Positions 50,095 through 60,477 of a stretch of 64,000 nucleotides of DNA are shown one piece after another. Under the pieces are notes generated by a model. That model saw only the letters and a program-made list of their open reading frames with translations. It was not told the DNA's origin and searched no databases. Both the position numbers and the translations under genes were made by a program. This DNA is from Prorocentrum cordatum. Its lineage: Eukaryota; Sar; Dinophyceae; Prorocentrales; Prorocentraceae. Position 1 is the stretch's first letter; the number at the start of each line of letters is the position of its first letter. The DNA lies in assembly GCA_963575745.1 (NCBI GenBank), contig CAUYUJ010018539.1, forward strand, positions 47,501 to 111,500, read 5' to 3'.

Positions 50095-50292
50095 TTGGGA
50101 AATCGGATCGGATCGAAGTGTGCGTCGGATCGGGCTGCAGCGGCACGGAGCCGAACACAAATCGGATCGGCCCCGCTGACATGGACAACAGTGCCGCGCG
50201 CACATCAGACCACGTCGGATCGTCGAAACATCGAAGCCTCATCGGATCGGGCCGGTCAACATCCAGATAGAATCGGATCGATCGGATCCAAA
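50095..50292 (+). repeat. Degenerate ATCGGATCGG tract
   Basis: CGGATCGGATCG, GTCGGATCGGG, AAATCGGATCGG, CATCGGATCGGG and GAATCGGATCG recur at irregular spacing. Confidence 0.65.
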
Positions 50293-50599
50293 AGGAACCT
50301 GTGGGGACGTGGGCCGCGGGTACCAGCAACGACGCGCTCCGTCTAGGCACCGTTGCGCTCTGGTGTTCCTTCCGTCCAGTTCCTGGCTGGGGTTGGCGGT
50401 CGTGTGTGTGTGTGTTCATGCGACTGCGTACACGTGGACAGGAGCGCACCAGCGCAAATACAAATGAGGATTTGAGTGTGCGTAAGACGGCGTGCACTTG
50501 TATTCAAACGAGTACGTGTGCGTGCGCGAAGGAAACATGCTGCCTATGCGCAGGAGATGTCTCAACTACCGCATTATGTTTGCACCCTGTCTCTGCGCC
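50293..50599. other. No gene recognised; short GT tract
   Basis: Contains GTGTGTGTGTG near 50402. Otherwise ordinary sequence. Confidence 0.35.
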
Positions 50600-50623
50600 T
50601 CTCTCTCTCTCTCTCCCTCTCTT

Positions 50624-50664
<41 letters not shown>

Positions 50665-50905
50665 TGACTCCCACCCCTGTCTTCACCTTCATCCCTTTCT
50701 CTTCCTCTCTCTCTCTCTCTCTCTCCCTCTCCCTCTCCCTCCCTCTCTCTCTGTCTCTCCCTCTAGCACAATACCCTACGTACCCCTCTTTCCCGATTGC
50801 TCTCTACTTCACCTTCCATGTTGTCCCAGCTCTCTCCAGCTCTCTCGTTCTCTCTCTCTCTCTCTCTCTTTCTGTCTCCCTCTCACCCTCCATTTCGATA
50901 GATAT
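50600..50905 (+). repeat. CT microsatellite with internal TA tract
   Basis: (CT)n at 50602-50648, TATATATATATATATATT (50648-50665), then (CT)n again at 50705-50765 and 50848-50885. Same design as 25715-25890 and 57700-57920. Confidence 0.9.
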
Positions 50906-51012
50906 AGGTATACATATTACGTGTCTCTGAATATCTCTGCCCTTTGTCCCCCTATTTGCTGTCTTCATCTCTCTTCGTCACGCCCTTGCTCGATTGGTCT
51001 CGGCCAGAGCTA

Positions 51013-51128
51013 AGCCATCAACGTTCCAGTGATCACAAACGTCAAAATCCAGAAGATGAGGTAGCCCCAGATCGACGTTGATGTCGTCACGTACTCTTTC
51101 GACTGAATCTCCGCGAAATCCCAATCAC
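51013..51128 (-). CDS. Channel gene, exon 7 (filter end and S6)
   Basis: The acceptor is TCCTTCAG^GTGATTGG. It encodes DWDFAEIQSKEYVTTSTS, then IWGYLIFWILTFVITGTLMA, then meets a TAG at 51012-51010. A polycystin would normally continue with a conserved post-S6 segment, so a donor probably lies within the last codons and the next exon was not found. Alternatively the gene ends here. Confidence 0.75.
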
Positions 51129-54100
51129 CTGAAGGACACAAGTGCTGACAGCACCTGCATTGAACATATAGCACCACGATTTCCTATCCAGCAACGCCGC
51201 TCGAACCTTCCACTACCTGATCATCGAGTACTTTTCTAACGGCAGCCGCGTTCATTGACGACCACGCAACATGTACGACAATGACGAATGCCCTGACGCC
51301 TTGGAGCACACGTGATACATTGAAAGTTTGTATTACCAAAGCAAAAACGGACAATCAGACCCGCCGACCTCCGCAATCACGTATGAATATGAACGGCCTT
51401 CTTAACTGATCCAGCCCAACGGAAACTCTGGTAAGAAATCGGAGAATCAAGCGAGAGACCTTTCACACACAAAACAAACGTGCCACGGTGGTGCCAGTCC
51501 CTTTGGCCCCAGGTGGCGCAGAAAACTACGTGTTGTACAGCAATCCTATCTGGCAGTGTAGATAAGGCAGACTGAGTACTGAATCCCTTGAAGCTAAGCC
51601 AACGTAGACTCGAAAACATGATCGGCCCAGTCCCACTCAACAGTTGCGAGACATGAAAGGCAGACGAGCCCGCGCATCACGTCACGAGCCTGGAGGCTGC
51701 AAATCGCTCCTCAGACAGACCACGGAACGAACGATAAGCCCCCAAGCGCTCCAAAAGAAGCCGAGACAGGCCGAAACGACACAAGCCAATCTCCTCCAAC
51801 GAACGCCAGCACGGCTACACGATGCACTTGCCGAACTCATCCTGAACACACACACACACACACTTTTTGGTCGGCGGGGCGAGAGCGAACCTCTTGCGCT
51901 GAAAGCTAGGCGGGCTACGCACAGCTCTAATCATCCTGAACACACACAGAGCTTTCGGTGCCGGGGCCTCGCGCGAAGCGTCTAGGCGTTGAAAGTCCGA
52001 GGGCGACAGGCGGAAGACGCGCGCGGCGGGACCCTCAGAAGGCGGGGCAGGGACGCACGCGAGGGAACCAACCCTGCCATGCGCACACCCTGGCACGGGC
52101 TGCGAGGGCGGGAGACAAGAGGATGGTGCCAAGAGGCCAGTGGCGACAGTACGTTGACGGGCAGGGCGAGGCGAAGTGCCACCAGCAGGACCGGCGAGGA
52201 CGAGACACAAGGCAAGATAGGTCCACCGGTGCAGGAGCGACGAAGAGGCGAAGAAAGGCAGCCGGAGGGGGAGAGTGGAAAGGTGCACAGCAGGAACACA
52301 CACATATACTTGAACTCTTTGATGCCACGCGGCCAGAGCGACGAACCCCGCGGGCGACCCAAGGCACACACACAAACACACACACACACACTTACACACA
52401 GATACACACATGTGAAAAATCTCCACCGTGCACGGCGCCAGCTCCACAACTGCCGAGTGGGCCGCTGAGGGGACGAGTACAGACCGCGGCCCCCCTTGGA
52501 GAAGAGTCCCTTCCAGAGACCAGGGTGCCGACTTGGACTCCCCGAGCAGGGCACCCCAAACGAAGCGGTACATGGCGAACAGGGAGTCTTGAAGAGTCGC
52601 GAACCCCTTCTGCTCGGCGCCGAACACGGTGTTGACAGTCAGCGCGCACCCGACGATGCAGAAGAAAAGGAAAGCGAAGAACTGCATCACCTTCAAATGC
52701 GCAAAACGGTTACGCCAACTGGCAAAGATCACTTGGAGACTAGCAAAGACAAGGCATCACAGTAACTAGCGGCCATACGCCCCCAAATGTGCAGGGTGGC
52801 CTACACCTGAAAGAGCAGAGTGATATCAGGCACACCTAGAACATGCAAACTCTAGCCCCGATGTGCGCCTGCCAAATGAGTAAACGGGTACGACGACTGG
52901 ACATTGCTCTGACACTGTCTCTGCTACGCTACTCCTGCTAACTGTCGTGGACGGCCGAGGTGCCCGCTGGCCCACAAGCACAACGAAGCGTGTGATAGCA
53001 TCCAACGGCACACCCGGAACACCACAACCCACGGAGTGCAAGCAGGACGCCCACACTGACCGCAACACATGCATGGCCTTGAATGCCGCGTGCACTGAGG
53101 GAGGGGGAGGAGAGAAGAGAGTAGAGGGTCATGCTTCCAAGCTGCGTGCAGCTGGCAGCAAAGCGAATGGTTCAAGATCCATGTCGACACCCTCAGTGTG
53201 TGCGGTTCGGCCAGAGTCCCCGAGGAACGCCAGCAGCGGCTGGCGAGAAGAACTTCCCCTTACTTCACCCGCCCACCACTCCATACGCGATGGGATTTCG
53301 ACGCATGATTGCGCCAATGAGGAGCAATCAACCGCGAGCCACGAGCATTGGAAAGCACCGTGAGCGCTGAACAAGTGGCGGGCAGTAGTAAAGTAAACGG
53401 ACGCCAGAGAGAAAGAACACCACACATGCTAAGAGGAAAGATAAGTCGATTCGATGCGCAAGCCGAAAGTTTAGGACCTTCCCGTCGACCAGCGTCTGTC
53501 CGATGGCTTGCATCTGTGGACCCAGCTCGGGGAACAACCGGAGAATTCTGATCAAGTTGAAGGTCTGTAGGAAGAATGTGAAACCGAAGAGCTTCTGTAA
53601 GTGGATGGAGTAGTACGCAATGTCTATGAGATTATTCTCATCTGTCGTGTCCACATACACGTTGTCTGAAGCAGGTTGCAGGTCAAGACTGGCTTGCTTC
53701 ACGGTCACGGTGATCATCAGAGCGATGATTAGAACGTGGATGAAATCCTGAAGCGCAATCTTATCCATGTTAGCTACAAGCTGGCAGCATGGTGGATCAA
53801 AGTTGGCACTGGGCCCACTCGCAGCATCCTGAATTCCTCGCATGCCCAACCGCCCACCCACTCCCAAATTGTCGCGCGACCCCAGGGCGCAAACAACAAT
53901 CAGCGCTGCCAACGCTGCCACTCAAGTTTCATTACGTCCGACCTGCATCTTCCCAGTATCAACGCACCCGCGACCGTCCAGAGCGCGCATCTCAAAACAA
54001 ACCGTTCCTGTGCAAACAATGTCTGCGTACGCGTGTACGTAGGTACGTGCACGTGTGTGTGTGTGTGCGTTTGTGTAGCCGTGTGCGTGAGTGCGTGTGT

Positions 54101-57100
54101 ATGTTTGTGTGAGCGCGTCTGTGTTCTCAAGAGGAGCTGCTGTTAGGTCCCTGCTCCTGAGGATGTTCTTGTGAGGCACTGCGCTAGGTGGAATGCGCGG
54201 AAGGGGTCACATCGGATCGAAGGGAATGGGGAGAAGGGGAGGCTGCATGGAATCTAGGCGGGTGTGGGTGCGGCTGGGGATGGGACATGCCTGCGGGCGC
54301 ACAAGTACCCACCGGCCGCACGCGCTGGAAACAGATAAACCAACCAGAAAGCAAATGCCATCTTCGATCCAGCCCCAGCTCGAACTAACCAGACACACGA
54401 ATGTCCCCACGCCTTGCAGAAGTGCCCAGCTAATACACTCACACCTGGCGAACATGGCACCAAACATCACAACACATGTCAAGACCAATACTCCACGACC
54501 CGCAATCGACGTATCATGTTCAAGACGTGTTCCTGGCACGATTCCACGTTACAGGTTTGGCTGCATGCCAATGTACTTTCAAGTTGAATATTTCCCCATC
54601 AGACCAACTGCGAATGCAATGCTGCGCTGCTAGAATTAGGTAAGAAGAAAGGTATTCTGCTGTGAAGCATGAAAGCAGTGTGCGCGAAAGGATGTTGCCT
54701 CTCGAACTTCTTCCTAGTGTGGCAAAATTTGGGATGTGTTGAACCACACTCAAACATCAATGCTCGATAAGAGCAGTCCCGCAAGATGTCGAACATCTCT
54801 GCGCGGTTGCTGACGTATGCTTTCCAATCGGAGGTCATCTGGTAGATCTCGACGCCCACGTTGATGATGGAATACCCTGTGCGGGTCGAACGGAAATTGA
54901 ATGAAGCTTGACGCAAGACCGGGAAAGCTTGAGCTGCCAAGCTACTTTCTTCAATGCTCCACTTTATGACGTCGTCATCCCCTACGAGCCTCCCCAATGA
55001 TGATGACGATTATGATGCTGCTGCTGCTGATGATGATGATGACGATGGTGATGATGATGCTGAAGACGATGATGATGATGAGGATGATGAGGAGGAAGCG
55101 GAAGACAGAAAGTAATGGGCAAGTCAATAAAATGGCGCTCCAACTGACGTCAAAGATCCCCTGGCCCCCCCACGTGGTGAGGGGCCACCAGGCTCCGCGG
55201 CTGAGGCTTGCTAGGAGGCGGCGGAGGGGGAGGAGGAGGAGGAGGAGGAGGAGGAGGAGGAGGAGGAGGAGGAGGAGAAGGAGGAGAAGGAGGGAGGAGG
55301 AGGGAGGAGAGGAAGTAGGGAAGAGGAGGAGGACGAGAAGGAGCACGAGGAGGAGGAGGAGGAGGAGGAGGAGGAGGAGGAGGACGGGGAGCGAGGAGGA
55401 GGGAGGAGAGAAAGTAGGGAAGAGGAGGAGGACGAGGAGGACGAGGAGGAGGAGAACGGCGGAGCGGAAGTAGGAAAGACCAGTTTCAAGTCTTCCCGGT
55501 CATAGTCCTGCGTTCTACTTCCTATTGAGTATTGTTGAAGTCCGCGCGAGGGGGGGAGCCGTCTTGGAAGGTTCCGTGAGCCCCACAGGACGACCCTTTT
55601 GGGCCGTCTGGGGCACTCTTGGGTCTCTCTTGGGCTGTGTTGGGGCTCCGCGGGGGCGTCTGGGGCACTGCGACAACGAAGCCAGCAAGTATGCCGAACA
55701 TGTACGTTTTACGTGGGGAATGGGCCGATTTTTGCCTCTTGAAGGCCATCTTCAAACCATCTCGGGCCCTCTTGGGGCGCTCTTGGGCGTCTCCGGGGCC
55801 TCTTCAGGCTTTCTTGACCACCTGTACGGCCCGCGTGGCCTGTCGTGGGCAATTTGGAAGCGGCCCGGGTCAGTCCCGGGGGGTCTGTGACCCCCCAAAA
55901 GTTCGGGGGGGCGGCCATGGGGGATGACGGCACCGATTTTGCCCCCCCCCCCCCCCCCACCGCCTCCCCCCAGCCTACTCATATATATATATTATATATA
56001 TACATAATATATATATATATATATATATATTATGTATAAATATGTATACATATATGTGTATATATATATATATATGTATGTGTACATACATGTGTATATC
56101 TATATAAACATACATATGGGGGCGCGACCGAAGGAACACGGAATGCCCCCCCCCCCCCCCGTGGAAGTCGGTTTCGCTGTCGGTGTCGGTCCTCCTCGCG
56201 CGCGCGAGGCGAAGCGGTGCTGCACGAGGGCGGGGGGCCCGGAGCTTCGACGCCGCTGTCCGCTCGCAGCGTGGGCTCCCAGAGGTATGGGTCGCGTCCC
56301 TGGGACGTGGACTCAAAAACCCAGCTTTTGAGTTCAAAGAAACCAGGCTTTTGAATTCACGACCTTGTTTTTTGATTTTTTTTACAAACAAACACTGGGT
56401 TTCTTCGTCCCTGGTCGCTGTGTGACGGTCCCGGGGTCCTTTTGGGGGCGTGTGGAGGGCCGAGAACTGCCAGAGGCCCACCGCCATGGGGAGATCCGAC
56501 CCTGGCAGAATGCAGCTCTTGCCGTACTGCTGCCATCCGGTGGCCGCCGCTGGCTTCCCGGGCTGTCCCGGGGGTTCCCGTGGTCGTCGCATGTGCCCGC
56601 CGTGGGCGCCCAGCAGCGAGAAGAGTCAGAACAGATGGGGCGGCTAAAAGAATGGAAGAGGTACGGAAGCTGGAACCGTTGGAGGGAGTCGGAAGAGTGG
56701 ATTTGGCTGGGGCGACCCAGCAAGGTAGAATTTTGAAGCGGGCCAGACGAGTCAGACGAGCTGTGAGGGCTGGCTGAAACATAAGAGCTATATCACCGTT
56801 CGAAACCACGGCGCAGTTACAGTGGACTGGACGAGTCAAACAGAGGAAGGGCATCAGTAGGTGTAACGTGTTGGATGGATATCACAATGCATGGGGACGA
56901 CTACGTAGAGACAGACGCAGGATATTGCATTCACACGTACATTCAAGTAGCGGAATCGATATGTACACGCAAACATCCGTTAGCATGTATACGTTTGTAT
57001 GTGTACACATCATGTATAGGGCTACGTTTATTTTCACTCAAACGACACAACATGCAAACTTAAACCAGGAAGCTGCGGCAGCACGTGTACATCGCTCACG

Positions 57101-59671
57101 CCCAGCACGGTAGAATATCAAGACAATTGAGACGATGCTCAATCTCTAATGCAGAAGTGTTAGATGAGCTGTGACCCAGGAGAACATTAGGTAGACAACC
57201 AACGCAATTTCTTATCCAAGTGGATCGTCGCTTTCGTTGTCCACGAAATGCAGCCCTACAGGGCGAGATCCCACACACCAACTGGCATCCTGAATCGAAT
57301 CGCATTGAAACTACATGTGCGAAGACACAGCTGGAAATGAAAAGCAGGAGGGGAATGGGCAGCAGGAGGGTCAGAGAGCAGCGTGGTTGCCAGCACTGGC
57401 TGCCAAACTCACCAAGTTATCATCACAGACCAGGGCATACCGATACGACTGCATCCTGACATCGAAGCGGCGCCAAGCACCAAAACATGGGGAAGCGAGC
57501 AAGAGGGGAGGAGAGGAGCGGCACACAAATGCACCGAAAGGAATCAGAGCTCTCTCTGTTTGTGTGTGTGTGTGTCTCTTTCTTTCTCTGACTCTCCCTC
57601 TCTCTGTCTCTGTCTGTGTGTCTGTCTGTTTGACTCTCTCTTTATCTCACCCTGTAAACAAATGTACACACATGTGTATACAAATGTACACATACACCGT
57701 TACCGCTATATATATAGAGAGAGATATATATATAGAGAGAGAGAGATTTCTCTCTCTCTCTCTCCTCCCCTCTCTCTATCTGGCTATCTCTCCCTCTCTC
57801 TCTCTCTCTTCTCTTTCCCTCCCCCCCTCTCTTTTTATCCCTATATATATGTATATATGTCGCACTTTCTCTCTCTCTCTCTCTCTACCTATCTCTGTCC
57901 GTTCCTCATATATATATACACGACTGCATGGGCACGTCGCGCCATGCACCTTGGTCCCGGGAGTTTGACATGCAGGCGGAAGGGCAAGACAATAACGCAG
58001 AAGCAATAGCGATAACTCCTCGTTGTCTGATCCGCCATCGTCATCATATTAATGCCATTCGTCATCCTTCCCTCATGCTTCCTCTTCCTCTTCCTCATTC
58101 CCGCCCTCCCCTGCGAACTCTCCCCCATCCTCCTCTGCTCTTTTTGCGGAAGCTCCTCCTTGGAGAGCTTCTCGGGGGCCTCACGAACGACTTACAAGGC
58201 TTCGTGGGGCCTCCTGGAGGCTTCCTGGGCGCCTTCAGGGGAATTCCTCGGGCCACCCTGCTTCCAACTGCGGCCTCCCTGAACGACCGGGTCACGATTT
58301 GGAATGCTTCGGGGGGCGTCTTTGAACCATCTTGGGCCGTCATGGGGCTCTCTTCGGGCCCTCTTGGGGCCCTGTTGGGCTATTTTGGGCGTCTCCTGGG
58401 CTGTCTGGAAGCTCTGTTGGGCGTCGCCTGGGTTATTTCGGATAGTTTTCGTGTGATTTTCGCGCCTGTTGGGCGGTCCCGGACGCCCGGGAGGCCGAAG
58501 AACTGAGCATTCCCAACATCATGCCAAAGCCATTGAGGGCCAATGCTTTTGTTCTGCATGCCGGAAGCCTCTTGTGGGTGCTCTTTGGGTCGTCTTCGGA
58601 CGTGTGGTGGGTGTTCGGGGCCTTTTGGAGCCCCCCCTCCTCCTCCTCCTCCTCCTCCTCCTCCTCCTCCTCCTCCTCCTCCTCCTTCTCCTCCTCCTCC
58701 TTCTCCTCATCCTCCCTCTAAGCCTCTTGTGGGTGCTCCTTGGGCCGTCTTCGGACGTGTGGTGGGTGTTCGGGGCCTTTTGGAGCCCTCGGGGGGCCGT
58801 TCGGCCGCCCTCCCGACCGATTTGGGCCCGCCCGCTGCCTGGGCCCAGCACCGTCGTTCGGGAGCTCCCAGAAGGGAGGAGGAGAGGAGGAGGAGGAGGA
58901 GGAGGAGGAGGAGGAGGAGGAGGGGAGGAGGAGGAGGAGGAGGAGGAGCCTGGGGGAGCTTCTGCACGGGCGTCCAGGGGGGCTCCCGGGGCCAGGGATC
59001 CGGGGGGGGGTCCCGTTTCGGGGGGGGGGAGGGTCCCAGGGTCCCAGGGTTGTAAAACTGCGGAAGAGAGCGTGCACCGTCAGGTGCGCCTCATTCCATG
59101 TGGTCTGTCTCTGCGGTCTCTGTTGGCTCGTACGCAAGCGTGTCCATCCCTCGTTGCCATGACCAGTGGGTCCCACTGTTCTGCCCACCCAGGCCTACGA
59201 ACGCGACGCAGAGAATGAACGGGTACAGCCAAGACATTATGTCGTTGATGGGCATCCACAGGAATATCCTGGAAGCATCAATGATCAGGCAGCAACCCAT
59301 GCAGCAGTCTCTGGCGACTTTTTTTTGTCTCTCTCTCTCTCTCTCTTGTTCTACACTGCATGGTCTTGCGTATCTCTCTCTCTCTCTCTCTCTTTCTGCG
59401 TTCTCCCTCTCTATCGAGCTAGTTGTCCTTGGCTCGACCCCTCATCCATCGCATCTCCTTTTTCATCTTCTTTTTGGTGAAAAGAGTCGGGATGGTAAAA
59501 ACTGCGCACAACAACACGGACAACATTCAATTGCGATAACGACTCTCTCCCAATCGCGTTCATACTGAAACTGAGTATTCCACTTCTTCCGCGGGTGCTT
59601 CTGCTATTTCCGAACAACCGCCTCCTAGCAGGCGGATCAAAGGAAGCTCCCATGGCCGTTTCAAAATCTAC
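51013..59671 (-). CDS. Partial polycystin/TRP-like cation channel gene, seven exons joined
   Basis: Seven minus-strand exons (59671-59625, 59268-59145, 57289-57217, 54876-54779, 53747-53478, 52690-52543, 51128-51013) join in phase to about 292 codons. The C-terminal half resembles a PKD/TRP-type transmembrane domain: S3 (FIHVLIIALMITVTV), a segment with LIRILRLFPELGPQM at the S4 position, S5 (VMQFFAFLFFCIVGCAL), a pore helix and filter (FATLQDSLFAMY, then ALLGD), and S6 (IWGYLIFWILTFVITG). L-G-D in the filter is the family hallmark. An extracellular polycystin domain was not recognised. Start codon, 5' exons and C-terminal exon(s) are missing. Such channels conduct cations, often Ca2+, in ciliary or surface membranes; the function here is inferred. 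Joins were made by eye and the two 5'-most exons are least certain. Confidence 0.7.
52543..52690 (-). CDS. Channel gene, exon 6 (S5 and pore helix)
   Basis: 148 nt. The acceptor is CATTTGAAG^GTGATG. It encodes VMQFFAFLFFCIVGCALTV, then NTVFGAEQKGFATLQ, then DSLFAMYRFVWGALLG. The 3' junction is ambiguous. To give L-G-D-W-D with the next exon, the intron must start GGGAG or GGAG, which is neither GT, GC nor GA. Confidence 0.8.
53478..53747 (-). CDS. Channel gene, exon 5 (S3 and S4)
   Basis: 270 nt, phase 0 to 0. Acceptor GCGCTTCAG^GATTTC, donor GGGAAG^GTCCTA (GT). It encodes S3, an acidic S3-S4 loop (DNVYVDTTDENNLID), KLFGFTFFLQTFNLIRILRL, and ELGPQMQAIGQTLVDGK. Confidence 0.8.
54779..54876 (-). 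CDS. Channel gene, exon 4 (before S3)
   Basis: 98 nt from CGCACAG^GGTATT to TTGCGG^GACTGC (GA donor). It encodes YSIINVGVEIYQM and TSDWKAYVSNRAEMFDILR. The W...N..E..D spacing resembles the S2-S3 linker of polycystins. It joins in phase 0 to give LRDFIHV. Confidence 0.65.
54990..55485 (+). repeat. GAT and GGA microsatellites in intron 3
   Basis: GATGATGATG at 54998-55090, then GGA/GAG tracts at 55215-55330 and 55340-55460. Arg/Glu and Ser/Leu frames follow. All lies within the intron between exons 3 and 4. Confidence 0.85.
55530..55880 (+). repeat. Family D tract (TCTTGGGG/TCTTGGGC) in intron 3
   Basis: TTTTGGGCCGTCTGGGGC, TCTTGGGTCTCTCTTGGGC and CTCTTGGGGCGCTCTTGGGC repeat. A C-run at 55942-55960 precedes CACCGCC. 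Confidence 0.65.
55978..56125 (+). repeat. TA-rich tract with GTATGTGTACATACATG
   Basis: Alternating TA from 55981 to about 56030, then A/T/G repeats to 56118. It ends in a GGGGGCG boundary and a C-run (56143-56160). Confidence 0.85.
56126..57216. other. Intron 3, remaining part; no feature
   Basis: Mixed sequence between exon 3 and the TA tract. An S2-like hydrophobic exon was looked for here and not found. Confidence 0.35.
57217..57289 (-). CDS. Channel gene, candidate exon 3
   Basis: 73 nt from GATTCAG^GATGCC to CTTG^GATAAG (GA donor). It encodes DASWCVGSRPVGL, then HFVDNESDDPL. It ends in phase 1, matching the next exon (G+GG gives Gly). Acidic soluble segment. Confidence 0.5.
57545..57925 (+). 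repeat. CT/TA compound microsatellite in intron 2
   Basis: GTGTGTGTGTG, (CT)n, TATATATAGAGAGAG (57711-57747), again (CT)n, TATATATGTATATATG (57842-57859), (CT)n, and TATATATATAC (57909-57920). Confidence 0.9.
58150..58850 (+). repeat. Family D tracts around a CCT microsatellite in intron 2
   Basis: CTCTTGGGGCCCTGTTGGGC-type words at 58190-58500. A CCT tract lies at 58630-58715. The block AGCCTCTTGTGGGTGCTC, then GGGCCTTTTGGAGCCC flanks it on both sides (58567-58635 and 58721-58790), a direct duplication of about 70 bp. Confidence 0.75.
58870..59070 (+). repeat. GGA microsatellite and G-runs
   Basis: GGAGGAGG from 58876 to 58950, then G-runs at 59001-59030 and GGGTCCCAGG repeated twice. Confidence 0.85.
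59145..59268 (-). CDS. Channel gene, candidate exon 2 with a membrane helix
   Basis: 124 nt after CTTCCAG. It encodes IFLWMPINDIMS, then the hydrophobic WLYPFILCVAFVGLG, then GQNSGTHWSWQRGM. The donor is ATG followed by GACACG (GA-type). This is a probable transmembrane segment, S1 or S2. Assignment to this gene rests on phase and proximity only. Confidence 0.45.
59625..59671 (-). CDS. Channel gene, candidate exon 1 of the visible part
   Basis: 47 nt, VDFETAMGASFDPPA plus two bases. The acceptor is clear (TAACTTGCAG before GTAGATT). The donor is AG followed by GAGGCGG, a GA-type donor. It joins in phase to the next exon to give ARIFLWMP. Confidence 0.45.
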
Positions 59672-60470
59672 CTGCAAGTTAGAGTGGCAACAACCATATT
59701 GACGAGCGTAGTCCCCCTTGCCCGCACCGCCCCACAACAATGTCAAGGCCACGAACTGTTCGCCGAACCCAAAGCGACTGCGCAAAAAAGCACAACACGT
59801 CGCCAATCACCGCACAACCGGCATGGGCAAACACAGATTTGGAGAGGACACGTGAGCAGGCGGGTCGACGGGTCAGGGGTGCCTCTAACTACCTCACATT
59901 TCTGGGTGAGAACGGTGAGAGGGGGATCAACTATATTAGGACAGGGAGGAGGAGGAGGAAGAGGAGGAGGAGAGAGGATGCAGGATAAGGATAAATACGA
60001 GGACAACAAAGGCGAGAGCCATGAGGAAGACGGCGGAGGTGGATGACGATAAAAGGACAAGTCAAAGCAGGACGATGAGTAGCATAGGAGTAAAGGGGAG
60101 GGAGGGAGAGGAAGGAATACATGAGCTTTTGCGCCGGCGGCCAGGCAGACTGACTGCGCAGGCGGAAGAGAATGAACACAGCGTGCGAATACGAATTCGG
60201 CCGCGATGCACGGGGGAGAAAGAAGAAACGCCCAGCGAAGGCAGGAGAGAGGGGGGGGAAGCCGCTCAGAGCGAAGCCAGGCGGCGGCGGGGGGGGGCGC
60301 CGGGGGCGGGGGGCTCACACACGCACACCAGCGCGTGTAATGGTGCCACACTCGCAGTAAACATGCAACGCAAAAGCCACGCAGCGGCACGCTGTGTCAA
60401 GCTACATGCTTGACATCAATGCCACGCTGCTTCCCCGAGCGCGGCCGCGGAGAGGCGCGGCCACGCAGCT
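59672..60470. other. No exon recognised; expected 5' part of the channel gene
   Basis: Sequence upstream of the first recognised exon. It contains GGAGGAGG near 59945-59975 and a G-rich stretch near 60285-60315. The minus-strand 215-codon frame (59743-60390) is Ser/Pro/Leu-rich, is built on these tracts, and is not called. Confidence 0.35.
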
Positions 60471-60477
60471 CTTGGAA

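Noticed and set aside
51815-52690. Reading through from the channel's S5 exon into a 190-residue C-terminal extension
   Set aside because: The extension after ALLGE is Cys/Val-rich from TG repeats and interrupts the conserved filter L-G-D. It is intronic.
52691-52732. Start of the channel exon at the ATG near 52732 (IFASWRNRFAHL upstream of S5)
   Set aside because: Joining at GAAG^GTGATG after 53478 gives the expected S4-S5 spacing and a clean GT-AG intron. The upstream codons would insert about 12 extra residues and need a poorer junction.
56357-56854. Minus-strand frame in intron 3 as an additional channel exon
   Set aside because: No hydrophobic segment, no good acceptor/donor pair in phase, and it overlaps other frames of equal length.
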